From positions 8,154,154 to 8,218,153 of the forward strand of contig NC_021684.1 in NCBI RefSeq assembly GCF_000247815.1: DNA of 64,000 nt. The letters run 5' to 3'. The notes under the pieces are model-generated. The model was not told where the DNA came from. It saw nothing but the letters and a program-made list of their open reading frames with translations, and did no database searches. Numbering within the stretch: position 1 is the stretch's first letter; every line of letters begins with the position of its first letter. The position numbers and the translations under genes are program-made. Positions 50,479 to 64,000 of this stretch are shown piece after piece. Source of the DNA: Ficedula albicollis (taxonomy: Eukaryota; Chordata; Aves; Passeriformes; Muscicapidae).

Positions 50479-53400
50479 CAAGGAGTTGGAACAGGTTGAT
50501 ACAGTGATGGCATCACGTTTTGATCTCTTGCTTCAAACAAAAGATGCACACCCAGCTATCAAAATAAAGTGAACTTTGTTTAACACTACTTGCCTGACTT
50601 TCCCTTGCCTTTTACCCTGCGTAGTCATACAGAACTGAGCCAACAGGATATAAAATGTTACCCAACCAGAACTGTGCACAATGCTGACATTTGATACCCA
50701 TATTGCCTCTGCTTGTTTCTGAAGTCATTTTAGAAATGTCCTTAGTCTTCTTTGTAGTATTTAAGTCATTTTAAAAAGAATAACAGACTCCCATCTAACT
50801 CACACTGTCAGACTAGCAAGCTCTAGGACAGCTTCCCTTCCTCTCTGTCCAAGGACAGCAGGCTGTGGCATGTCCCAAAGCAGGGGACTGATTTGCAGAA
50901 ATGTTATGTGTGACAAGAAAACCCTTCTCTGTTAAGCAAGAACAGCTGCAGCTGCTACAGAGGTATCATCATTATGTGCAGTATTCTTCCAAAAGGCTTA
51001 GTTATGATATCAATGTGCAACTAGGAGCTTCCACACCATCTGTATTTTAACATTGCCCAACCAGAAGTATGTCATTGTATATATATTATTCATAGGGATT
51101 CCAAATTTTTAGATATCTCAATCTGGGAAAACAAACAACATTCCCCCTGCTCCCTCCAAGCTTCCCATTTCCTATTCCTGCAAGGCAATAAAAATACTTG
51201 CAAAAGTTTCTGGACACTCTCCTATCTTTTCTCCTGTTTGAGGAGAAAAATAAATGTTCCTCAGATTCCTTGAAACAGAGAGAGGTTTAAAATAGTTTCT
51301 AAAAGATTTTATAGCGTCTTAAAATATTCTCTTTTATCTTTTATATTTTTCTTACAGTGTCTGTAGATTATGGGCTGAGTTTAAAAAACCCTTGGGTGCT
51401 ACTTTTGGAGTTGAGAGTATGCATATGGTGCACACATTTCCAGCTAAGTGATGACTTCCATGAGACGTAGTACTACATGTGGGTGGGATGCTGGCAAGTA
51501 ACAGATTTTAATGTACAATTCAAATAAGGGCATGAAAATCCAAGTTCTGCAATAAAAGAAACATGTCAAAATTCAATGGGAGAAATTTAAAGTTATTTAT
51601 TCTGAGCCTTCAAAAGAGCTGGGAATTTTGGTTCTGTCCTGAGGCTGCACAAAATGGCTACATGGAAAATCTGTCTCCAACCAAATCTGCCCAGGACTGC
51701 AGGCATCAGGCTGGTTTTGTGATGTCATCTAGAGTATTGTTTCACAGAAAATATGGAATTGATTGCATTTTGCTAAGTGAAGTGGAAACAAAGGGATTTC
51801 TCATGCTCAGATGTAATCACTTCAAAATTAGGGCTAATACATCTTTCTGCCCTCAACAGGAACCTCTCTACCTGTCAGTGCCTGCTGCAGCCTCCAGGGA
51901 GGTGTGCTGGTATCACTGTAGCCCTGGCCACAGCAGGATGGGGACAGTGTGGTCTTTTGAGCTGGAGTAGCAGCACTACCCAAACTCTTTGCCCAAGGCA
52001 CTAACACAATTAGGGATGGCTCTGATCATTAGTGCTGGAGAAGCAGTTATATTGTTTAGCAATTTACCCAGTACAAGCAACATGCCCAGCTCTGTACAGT
52101 ACATAGCTCACATTTATTTCCTTCCCTAAGGAAAGTATAGATTGACCACACCACGAAATGTACTGTGACTGGGACATTGTGTCCCAAAAATCCTGTAACA
52201 TGCTCTGGTCTTTGTTGGGTAGACACTGTAACTGAATTATGTTGTAGCTCTACATTAATAAAATATTTTTAGGTCTTTAAGAGTGCTGACAGAATAGTAC
52301 ATAACAGATAACCACTAGATTCTTGAAAGCTTAGATTCAAGTTTTTACAGATCCAAGACAAAAGTCTTAAAGGAAGTATTTATAATAAACACAGTTCCTG
52401 AAGAAAGAAAAGTAGGGGTCTGTTTACTACAAAAATGGGAAGATGTTCTCACAAACAGAGGGGGTGGGTGGTGACAGCACAAGGCATAGGAACGTAAGTG
52501 GGAGAAGGATGAAGAATTTGGGGGATGTGGTACCACGAAAGAGCAGGAGGTTATGTAAAACTAATGAGACATGCAGAGCCCTAAAACCACATGCTATTAC
52601 CCAGGGATCAAATCCCACAAACATCCCATGCAATTTAAGAAAATCATTTTTTCTCATCACATCTAAGACACACAGTGTAGTAGGAAAATAGTGTCTCCTG
52701 TTTTTTTATGCTTGGCACACCATCAAAGTGTCCCATGAAGTCAAAGAAAAGCACCTCCACCCTGAACTGAGGCTTCTACATGGGGAAAGAAAATATGTTC
52801 CCTTCACTGGCTATTTCTACCAAAGAAAGCAGAAACCAGGTGGGAGACACACAGAGCCATCAGCTCTTCCCCTTCCACCTTAATTAATCTGGAATTCAGC
52901 CAGGACATTACTCTTGCAACAAGGCTGTCAAAACCCGAGGTGATCCAGTCCCACCCCTACGCAAAGATGACACTCGTGGAAGCCCAGCACTTCCTCAAGC
53001 TCTCATTTGCCCGTGGCTCAGAAGGGCTGTGGCTCCCAGTAGCCCACTGGGGCAGGGCTCTGGTGGCTTCCCAGCAGAGGATGGAGGGCTGGCCTCGCCC
53101 TCGCCGGGAGCTGGCGGCTCCCAGGCCAACAGGGAATGGCTGCAGACTTGAAAGACACGCTGCTTAAAAGGCTCTCTCATGTTTCAGCTGACCATGTGTT
53201 TTCTCTTAGTACCCTGTGAGTTCAAATACCTCTGTATAACAGAAGTCAGACTGAAAAGGCATTGTGCATAAAATAATTCTTATCCGCGCTGGTACGAGCC
53301 TTTGTGCTCTTTAAAAGCATGCACAAGTAGGCAGGGTCCTATTCACGCTGCTCGGTCCATAGATTGTATCTTGTTCAAATTCAGTGATAAAAAAAAGGGT

Positions 53401-53646
53401 TGTAAAGGTTTTCTTTTAAACCTGATACGTAGCAGCACGGAAATATTTAACAACATCCACATCATTCATAGGTAACTATCTTTTGAGAAAGACCAGATTT
53501 CTCCCTCTTCCCGTGAAACACTGCCAACTCCAGTGCATTTGCCAACAGCAAGATCAGGCTCAAGGGAATGACAGAATTTGCAACAGCATCCTACCAGGTC
53601 CTAAAGCCAATCCCAATCCACAGCTGTTAAAAAAATAAATTAAATT
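50479..53646. other. Non-coding DNA, no gene seen
   Basis: It is AT-rich overall, with GC-richer pieces near 51.85-51.97 and 52.99-53.16 kb. Unrecognised frames are at most 135 codons (51563-51970). No repeat family, exon or RNA gene is recognised. Confidence 0.5.
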
Positions 53647-54601
<955 letters not shown>

Positions 54602-57600
54602 GTAGCCCTGAAGCATTTCAGTAGTATTGAAGGATGCAAATTTACCAGTGGCAAGAAATCAGAAATATGCCACCACACAAGGAGTGTGGTGGACACACCC
54701 CAATTCAGAAAAAGTATCTTTTATCTCTGATTTGTATAATTTATTTAATGGTACTGGTTTATAAATTCAATATGCTCAGATTACTAATAAATGAATTATC
54801 ACTGAAGTAAAACTTCTACTCTGAGTGAGTCGTCACTGCAGCAATATAAGTTGTGATTGATTCAACTCAAAAACTGGGACTTCTTGTAGACAACAGCTTA
54901 AGAAAGAATTTTGATTAAATTGAGAGGCTCAGATGTTACTATGCTTTCTACAAAGTTAGTCATCGTCCACAAGAAAAAACTTCTGTAGCACTCCTCAAAG
55001 TCTTTGCATTTATACTGCAACCTCTGGCATTTTCTCACAGATATCCTTTAGGACAATGTGGTGGACATTTTTGATCTCATCATTTACTTACCAAGCTAAA
55101 CCACTTGCTCCCTCATTGGCATGGGAGTCAGGGAGCAGCTGAGAGGTGTCTTCACTGATGCTTTTAGCTACTAACACACGGAAAATTGTAATCTTCTGGT
55201 GGAGACTTTCCAGCCTTACAGATACATAGTCTAAAATGAACTGCAGACATGCATTTTCCCCCAGGCATCCTCAGTCCAGGGTGGTGCAATAGGTTTGCTT
55301 CCAACACTCAGGAGCCTTTTGAAGCAGAGCCCCACTGTGCAGCACTGTCCTTGCTCCACCTTGCAGCCCTGGCATGCCTTTGCCACTGCCATGCACTCTC
55401 AGGATTGCTGACAGTGCCCACAAACTGACTCCAGAACTCCATGGACCCATGCTTAGATTAAAGTCAGCCATTAGGGATTTAGCCTGTCATCCATACAGGT
55501 TTGAAATAACTTCTCTCCAGCCTCTCTCCTACTTAGTAGCCAATATCCAAGAGCCAGAGAGGACAAGGACATGTTTTGAGGCAGCAAAAATAATAGTTTC
55601 TTAGGCTACCAGGAGTCCTTTCCCCAAACCAGGTCAGTAGGGCTGGGAGAACTTTGCCTTCTGCACCATGGGGCATTGGGCTGCTGAGCCACCTGAGCAA
55701 AACACACACAGCAGCTCACAGCTGCCAAAGCCTTGGGGAGGGCAGCACAGGGCAGGTCCTATTCTCTGTGTCCACTTTAATTTCCCAGTTTCTCCTAATC
55801 AGCCTTAGTGAAGCACCTCCCTGCTACAATCATGTTATTCTGAGTATTGACCCCATACCCTGGCTTGTGCTGTGAACTTCCCTTAACAGCCTGAGGGGCT
55901 CAGTCCCTATGACCTGATGCTCTTCTATGGAGTTTTGGAAACTCTGAATTCTTGTAAAACCGACATTAACATACTATTGTCATGAAAATTCTTATCATTA
56001 AAGAAAATTCCAGTGTCGTGAAAGCATTTAGTAATTATTTTCATGTCAGAGCAGTGTTTTACAGAGGTATTTTTCATTTCATAAAAATCAACCTATCTAC
56101 TTTGTTAAGTAAAATGTTCCCGAGCAAAGGCAAGCCTAACTCAAGAACAGCAAAATGGCTGCAGCTTGTATTGCCTGTATTTGAGCCAGAAACAATTAGT
56201 TATAAATAAGATGGTTATTAATGGGTACCTTTAATACTCTGACTCAGCCTTCTATGTGTTTCTTTCCCTTATACCCCACTTTATATCATCCATCCTCTCT
56301 GTTCACACAGAAACCTGAGACTGGCAGCCTTTAAGAAGCACGTTAGCTGGAAGAGTTAGAGGTATATTCCAGATCTCCTGTATTAAATTCCCTCAGCCTG
56401 CTGACCTCTTCTATTCCCAGGGAAAACGCAGGCTGCATCACTGGGCAGGACTTCAAAACGATTAGGGACAGGGATCAGACACCACTGCTCCAGTGTCTAA
56501 TTTCTTTCCTCAAAGAAAGAAAACCTACAAGACATGCTTCAGCTCTCCTTCGCAGCTTTTCTGGAGCACAACATGTTCTGTGTTGCTATGGGTTATGAAC
56601 ATGAGTTAGGGAAATTAAATAAGTACCTAATCCAAGCACCACTCAGTTAATTAATGCTGTGCTGTTAACAGGGCAGTAACTGCATGTGTTTCATGAGAAT
56701 TAACAAGATTTGTTTGCATTAGCATGGTCTTACATCTCCCAGGTGACAGCAGGAGCCATGAAATGGGGATTTATTCTCTCCTGGCCGCTGCCAGCAGTGC
56801 CCAGAGGGGCTGGGCAGGCACACTGGCACTGGGGCAGGGACACTGGCACTGGTGCCTGGGGGCTCTGGTTGTCACCCATCCCCTCCAGCACCCGCTCAGG
56901 GAGGGCACAGCTTGTGCCCACTGCTGAAGCCAGCTGCACTCGGGGGGAACTGCTGATGGCTTGGCACAGAGCGAGGGGAGATGACCCTCTGCCCTCCTAA
57001 TTAAATGGACTAGAACTGAACTTGCAACAAAAATAAACACAGCAAGTACACAAATCAGCAACACTTGCGTGACTTTATGAAGACAAAAATCAAATTACTT
57101 CAAGATGATCTTTACAATTACGTTAGCAAGTTCAATAGAGCATCGAAGTTGACAGCTGTAGCTTTGTGTGGTGAGGAGCTGCAGAAGGCAGTGACAGAGC
57201 TGCTCTGGAGCAGGGCTGGGCTGAGCCCCTCTTCCCTCCCATTCTTCAGCCATTACTCACACCAGTGCCATGAAGAATTTCATTGCTTGGTACTGGGAAG
57301 AAACATAGAAGTGAGTTCTGCTTTGTGTCTGGCACTGGTTAGGCGAGACTTCTACTGCTTTTAGTTCATGATTCCCTCCAGTTGCCCCTCTTCCATCGTT
57401 CCTCTCCCCAACACTGCAGACTCCTCCAAACACAAGGTTTATAGCCTTGACTACTCATTTGATGTGGACTACATAAGGATTAGCCAAATGACACAGGCCA
57501 CATTACGGGGCAGATTTCTGTAGATCTAAGATGAGGTTCACATATTACTCTAGTTTGCTCATTTGCAAACATCTGTAGCAGAACACAGTGATCTTCCACT

Positions 57601-60600
57601 AAAAAAAAACAAAAGCCACACAAATGGAGCCAGTTCCATTTGTTTTCCATATATGGGAAGAACTCTCTCTAAACAAATTTAATTCTTGACTCCAAATGGA
57701 ATTGAAGATGCTTTTCAGATAAGAAGTGGTAAAATAAAGTTGCAAAAGATCACAGAAGATGATGTTGTTATTCCCTTCCTGCAGCATTCATCTAATTTTA
57801 TGTTTCACATTGGGGCAGTTTGGCCTTCTCCAAGACCAGAAAGACAGCAGACAAACAGCAGTTGAGCGGTGGTTAGACTGCACTCATGTAACCCAGCAAT
57901 CATAACTCAAGAGAGAAAATGATTTCCTGTCAGAAATATAGACTGAAACTGCCAAGAAAATCTCTCCAAAGCTACAAACTTATCACCATTCACCCATTAG
58001 ACTTGTGATGAAGAGAAAAATCAAGACTGTACCACTTAGTAAACCATGGATGGAATACCACGCAGAGAGAAAGAAAGGAAGACGTGGCCATGAAGTCAGC
58101 TTGAGTTCTAGTAAATACTTTCTTATGAAATCATATTTCTAAAAAAATCAGAGAAGTAGGTAAAAATACAGTTGCATTACAGCCTACCCACTGTGACATT
58201 TTTTCCAGACAACTGGCAAGATTTCACTTTAGCTACAAAGCCATGTCTTAACAATCTTGTGGATTCGCTCATCTCTCTTCCCTTGGTGCCAGAACATTCA
58301 TGTGTGATGAGGGCTTGGGCTGGCTCTGGGACACGATGCACATGGTGAGCAACCAGGGAGCACAACCTGGAGTGAGTGCCCGCCTAAGGGCTCACACCTC
58401 CAGCTGCACTCCAGCTTTGTCAGGTTTATACCACCATTAAATTTTTTCAAAATGAAATAACCAAGAAAAGAAAGTTTGAGAGGTGTTGTTCCCTGGGCTT
58501 TTTCAGAAGTATTTGCCCAATAACAGCAAATTTATCTCCCTGGGAAAGAGTGTTCTGCTCTTTTGGTACCAACAGTGGAAAAAGGGAAAAAAGCCTGTAC
58601 AGTGTGATCTCCTGATTAAGCTACTCATAACCTGTAACTTTCTTGGTCTGTTCTATTATATTTTGCTCTATTGTGTTTTCCTTTCTGCAGTTTCATCTGC
58701 TGAGCCCAAAGGAGATCCAATTTATAACTGGATGACTGGTTCGTAGACACATTATCAAAAATTTTCAGATGTGAAACCCTTGTCCATTCTTTCACACTGG
58801 CATGCAGAGCAGATAAAGAATCATTATTAATGCATTATCCAATGTGTTATTTCAATGTCCCAGAGAAAACCAGACTGAAAATTCAATTACCTATTGCCAC
58901 AAGACACTTTGTTACACCATGAGAACAAAACACAAAGCAGATTGATTTTTTTCATAGAGCTCCAGAACACAAAACTTACCAAGAAATGAGAAACACAGTA
59001 AGAGCTGAATCTAACTATAAATTCTGACATATATCCACTTATAATGATTAATGAGTAAGAAAAAGAAAAGAGAACTGAACTGACATTAAGACATACAACT
59101 ATTTTAAATATTTTCCCTTCTAATTACCTGTATCTTGCTACTGCAAAATATTCACCATAGAAAACCTGCCTCTCTCAAAATCAGCAGGCAGTCAAATAAG
59201 CTCTGAAAAGGCAATTCAAATGCCACAAAGTGAAACAGCACTGCTGTTTCTTCCATAGAAAATCAAAATAAAGGTCATTTACTTCTCTTGGGAGCATAAG
59301 ACAAAGGTATTTACACCACAGCAGAGTTTTTCTATAGCAATATATGAACACAGAGACAGAATGCCCCAACCTGCAGCCACTACTACAACCTGCATTATAT
59401 TTGCTTATATTTCAGTGAGAGCTCAAGGAAAGGGCTGTGGCCACACTAACTCAGCTTGTTCACCATTTCAAGAGTGATCTCCAAAAGGCATAAAAAAGAT
59501 GGAGCTCAAGAGTGCACTTGTAATAGCATTCAGGATACGCCACTTTATTCTCTGCTTTCCAAGGACCAAAACTGTTTTCCTGGGGAGAAGGGCTGATGAA
59601 GACAGCTTTACAGCTGAGTCATGGCATTTCACATCCTACAGGACCAAGGCAGGAGCTCACACAGGCCAAAGCCACTGAGCACACAGTTTCAGGGGCTGTG
59701 TAGGGTGGTTTTGAGGTATGAGAGTACAGGTCACACCATGGATCCCAGCAAGGCCACATCTGGCATAAAGCAGGTGCCTAGTGACAGAAAACAAACCCCA
59801 TCACTTAATGCCACTGAGACAAAAAGCTAAAGAGTATGTTTTGGGATATCAAGGTGCCCTCCTTTCTGTCCATGACCATACAGGATGGAAATAGTATGGT
59901 TTGTCACTGGTTCCATGCCACGTAGCACATCTGGAATCAGGGTGTTGGCGGTGTTTGTGTTATGCTCTCAGCAGGAGACGATTTGCTGGTAGAGATCATG
60001 TCAGCACTGCTGGAGATGAAAACATCCAAAATAGTGTCCATGACTGGCAACTTTTATTTTGCAACATATGTCAAACTCCTGCCTGTGACGTGGCACAACT
60101 AGCTATCGTATGATGTAAGGGCTACAGCACATATTTTAACATATAATGCAATTGTCTGGGAGAAGTTAATGTGACTCCCCACTGCGAGACACATTTCATG
60201 ACAACCAAGTCTTGAAAAGTGCTGTTGCTCACTTAAAAGTGAACTGAAAGGGCTTCTCACAAGGCGGGACACACTGGGCAGAAAGTTCCAGAAGAGAACT
60301 GTAAATGGAAAACCTTTAAGCAAACACCAATATTAACCAAAGTGGATGCAGAATTACTACCATGGGTTGGGCCTCCTCAGAGTAATGAAGCAATTCCCTT
60401 AGAAACGCCTCTATATGTTCAGAGCCTGCTCTTAAAGCAGATTAGCCATGTTGTCATCTTATGTGAGTACCAGTCCTTGCTTGGGAAAATGAATTAAGAC
60501 CACACCAAAATGTCTCCAGGGAAGGGCTCTCAGCAGCACTCATAACCTCAGGGATGCTGTTGTACCAGCAAAAGGAACCAGCAAAATTCAGACTGGTTTC

Positions 60601-60754
60601 CCAAGGCTGTTTTCCTGTAAAGCAAAAACACAGTTTATGAAAGTGAAACACAGCAAGGAAACACTTCCATCAGGCCCCAGCGTGGTTATACAGTTCCTCA
60701 AGGAAAGAAAGCCATTCTTCATCCCTTCCAACATGGAGCTCAGGAAAAAATCAC

Positions 60755-60785
60755 ATGTGATGTGATGTGGTGTGGTGTGGTGTGA
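60755..60785. repeat. Pentamer microsatellite TGTGA/TGTGG
   Basis: Two TGTGA units are followed by three TGTGG units and a final TGTGA, so neighbouring units differ by one base. It is a short, imperfect simple repeat. Confidence 0.85.
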
Positions 60786-62005
60786 GTCATCTGCCCATTC
60801 AGACATGAATTCAGTTTATCCTTGCTGGAGGGATGATACAACCCTCACCTTCTCCAGACTTTCTCAACAGGGGATCGAGGCACAGCATAGAGAGGAGCTC
60901 AGTGACAGAGGTGAAAAGAGGAAGGGAAAACATACACAAACACACAGAAAAGTGATAATTCTGGAGCTTTCCGCCAGGAAGCCCTGTGCCACTGCACAGC
61001 AACAAAAATAACCCAGGGCTTCCCTCTCTGCTCCGGCTCCCTGTGAGGAGCCACTTTAAAGCTTTTAGAACATTTGCAGGGTTTGAGAGAAATGTTTTTT
61101 GTTTAACTTCAGCTACTTCAGAAATGCCTGGGGCCTGAAGAAACATATTTTTGGATTGCTCCTAAAGAACAGGCTGAACTTTGAAGTTTGGGGAATTTTT
61201 TTCAGATCAAATGCTAAATTAATAAACACCAACATGACAAATCCTTCTGAGAACTGAGGGAAAAAATTAACAATCACTAAAAAAAATCTTCTTGGATTAA
61301 TTAATTGTGGCATATTGTTAGTTACTCTAATATGTGGATGGGTCTGGCAATTCAAGTCCTGTAAGCCACTCTGCATATGTGTTTTTGTATCCTAACGAAG
61401 CACTTTTGATATTATTGCCTATTTTTCCCTACAATATAAAAGGCAAATCATCACCAGCGTCAGCCTGGGTAAGAATGAGATCAAAACTAGTTTACTTTTG
61501 GTTGGTTAAGAAATGAACACAACAATTCAAAGCAGCTGGAATCTAAAAGACTTTGTACACAGCTTATTTATAACAGAAATGTCATCAGTGCCACTGAATT
61601 TACCTTGCACTTTCTTGTTGATTGCGGTGTCCCACGTGATTTATTTTCCTTTCCCTGTATTGCAAGAAATGGCTGGATAAGGAACCCTTGAGTCCCTGGG
61701 AAGCCATGGGTCAGTCAGCTGCCAGCCACATGCCAACTATTAATTACAGCTATATGGTCAGAGCCCTCTGCTAGCACTGCAAATAGGAACAGGATGGTGC
61801 CAGCATTGCCACATCCACATTTTTGTATTCTTGCCTCAATTTTCCTCACCCTGTTTTCAGAAGGAAAACCATGATTCATTTCTAATAGGTGCCTTAGTAA
61901 ATAATTAAAAAGTGATAACGTTAAACAACCTCCCTCTATAAACACTGCTAAACAACAGCTTGCTTACTGCTGTAGTTCCTTACCATCTCAGGCAACCATA
62001 GAGAG

Positions 62006-62028
62006 GATATATATATAGAGAGAGAGAG
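62006..62028. repeat. Compound AT/AG dinucleotide microsatellite
   Basis: About six GA/TA-type units of alternating AT pass directly into seven AG units. It is a usual compound microsatellite with no other structure around it. Confidence 0.85.
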
Positions 62029-63426
62029 GGCAACTATTCAGTATTCCTTCCTGTAGATTTTAGGGACACTTTTTTCAGGAATCTGAGGACTGTGGTTGGT
62101 CAGCAGTCCAGAATTGTGCCTGCAGGGACCACTGGAGCAAGTTTACTTCTCCCAAGATCGCTTATTTATTAAAAAAAAAAACAAAACAACTCATTATCTC
62201 AGATCCTAGTCTAGTCTCATTAACACCATCCAGGTTAATTGCACCAGGATATTCCTACCATGAGATGGAGCTGAGGGAGGAGAGGTCCTACTGATCTTCT
62301 CCCTGTGGGCTCCTGGAGCAGAACCAGCTCGCGGGCAAGCACGGTGCGGGTGGAGGGCCCGGTCCTGAGCCTGCACTGATGGACAGGGTGCTTTGATTAA
62401 CACCACAAGCTCCTGACCCACAACATCAGCGCCCTGAGGAGGATTCCAGCAAACATCTGTTACCATTAAAGATCGCTGGTGGAGATCTGCACCCCGAGAG
62501 GGCCAGGGCTCAGGGATTGCATACAGCACACAGATTTGAATGTCAGTGGAGCAACATTTAAGGAAATCGGCATCAGAGTAAGGAATGAGGAATGTGAAGT
62601 TGTTCATTTAGTGGTTTCTCTAATGCTTCTCCATTTAATATTTGCAAATTTAATATTTACACATGCAAGTCTTACAAAAATTATGTTACAAGGAACGGCT
62701 TCTGTACTTCTTATAATAAACAACCAACCAAAAATACATGGTATGTATAGCAGGGGGTTACAGCTGGGATCCTATATTACTTCTTAGAGTAACTTATCTA
62801 AGATCTAGTATCTATAAAAAGCCTCTCTGTTTGCTATTTACACAGGTGTCCTGGAGCATTATATAATCATGTAGCAGATCAACATAGCCTTAGGATCTCA
62901 AAGTATAATAAAAGTACATTAGCATCATGACGTAGAGGGAAAGAGTTGGCTACCATTTGACACTGGTCTTTTATTCCTTCCAGAAGTTCACCTGGGCATG
63001 GAGGATGGATGTCTTTAGTTCTTCATGAGAATAAGACAAAGAAAACATAAAATTTTCTAGACTTCTAAAATGTAAAGTCAAGATGGCTCCTCACATAAAT
63101 GTTTAAATTTTGGCACTCTTATTTACGCTGTGTGGTTCTACTAAACTTGGCAACAGATCTCCTACAGTAAGGTCCACAAGGCAGGGGTCTGGCAAGATCT
63201 CTACTTTCAAGAGTGAGACTTTCAAAAAGTAAAGCCATGGTAACCTAAAGAATTCAAAATATACACCACCAAGGAGGACAAGAAGACATGAGAGATGACA
63301 GAGTCTACACAAGGCATAGATGTTTTCACATACTCTCTAACCACAGCGAGGATCAGAAAATATATTACAAATTAAAGCAGATTCTATGATAAAAATGCCC
63401 TCCAGGAAAGGCATCTATCATCCCTT

Positions 63427-63458
63427 AAAAAAAAGAAGAAGAAGAAAAAAAAAAAAGA
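63427..63458. repeat. Purine-only simple tract (A runs with AAG units)
   Basis: An A run, four AAG units and a second A run make a 30-base all-purine tract. No element body lies next to it that would make this a retroposon tail. Confidence 0.8.
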
Positions 63459-64000
63459 ATGTGATGTATTATCCATAAAATCCCCCACAATGACTAATCT
63501 ATCATTTCAGTCAGCCAAATCCTGAAGACAAGGTTTGAATCCTAACAAGGTAACAACAAAATCCACTAGGATGTAAGAACAAGGGACATATTCAGTTCCT
63601 ATTACATCTGGCTTCATTAGAGCTTATTCTGCTTTTAATCTGCTGTAATAAAATTCTTACTTTTGAGCAAAGATCTTAGACTTTGACATGCTCATACAGA
63701 AATAGATATTGCATGCAAATGACATGGCAAAGGCAACACATCAGACCTTGTACTTACTATGAATGAATTACGTCCTTCATTCATGAAGTCGTACTGTCTT
63801 TCTTTTCCAAAGCATCTGCTATGCAGGATCAACACTGGCTCTTTACAAGAGACAACATCAGGAGGAGCAAACTTCCACCTCCCATTCCCCAGGCTGTGTA
63901 CAGCTGCTGCTCATGCCAAGACATTCACCCTCACCCAGTATTTTTATCAGCTGTACAGATTCCCATATATATTAGAAGACTGTAGGAAAAAAATAAAATC

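Overview
The window looks like vertebrate, almost certainly bird, nuclear DNA: intronic or intergenic sequence from a draft assembly built largely from short reads. The bird assignment rests on two fragments with the characteristic 3' end of CR1 LINEs (about 2211-2345 on the minus strand and about 48785-49114 on the plus strand). The subgroup of bird cannot be decided. The sequence is mostly AT-rich, with few CpGs outside two short patches near 0.98-1.13 kb and 25.06-25.52 kb. I recognise no protein-coding exon, no rRNA or tRNA gene, no CRISPR array and no operon-like arrangement. The longest open frames are homopolymer artefacts or unrecognised frames of a length expected by chance.

Layout. 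1-4.5 kb: single-copy-looking AT-rich DNA, a CA microsatellite, a CpG-rich patch and a minus-strand CR1 end. 4.56-8 kb: two T-run/G-run joins, the second a pure G run of 541 bases. 8-25 kb: unremarkable AT-rich DNA with small two-copy direct duplications at 15.9, 16.2, 18.5 and 20.4 kb. 25-26.6 kb: a GC-richer stretch with a possible decayed solo LTR. 28.8-34.7 kb: more short duplications plus two A-run/G-run joins, one of which carries 20 bases identical to an Illumina paired-end adapter. 35.56-38.0 kb: an apparently perfect head-to-tail duplication of 1223 bp, each copy containing a piece of an ancient vertebrate interspersed repeat. 38-50 kb: AT-rich DNA, an old repeat at 40.4 kb, an 83-bp duplication at 41.2 kb and the plus-strand CR1 end. 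50.2 kb and 53.6-54.6 kb: G runs of 185 and 885 bases. 54.6-64 kb: AT-rich DNA with simple repeats only.

The strongest signal is technical. Six G homopolymers total about 1.67 kb, each next to an A or T run. Three of them lie between duplicated flanks, and one is fused to sequencing-adapter sequence. This pattern suits mis-joined or gap-filled contigs made with reads that collapsed to G. Any gene call through these places would be false. I found no new biological system here.
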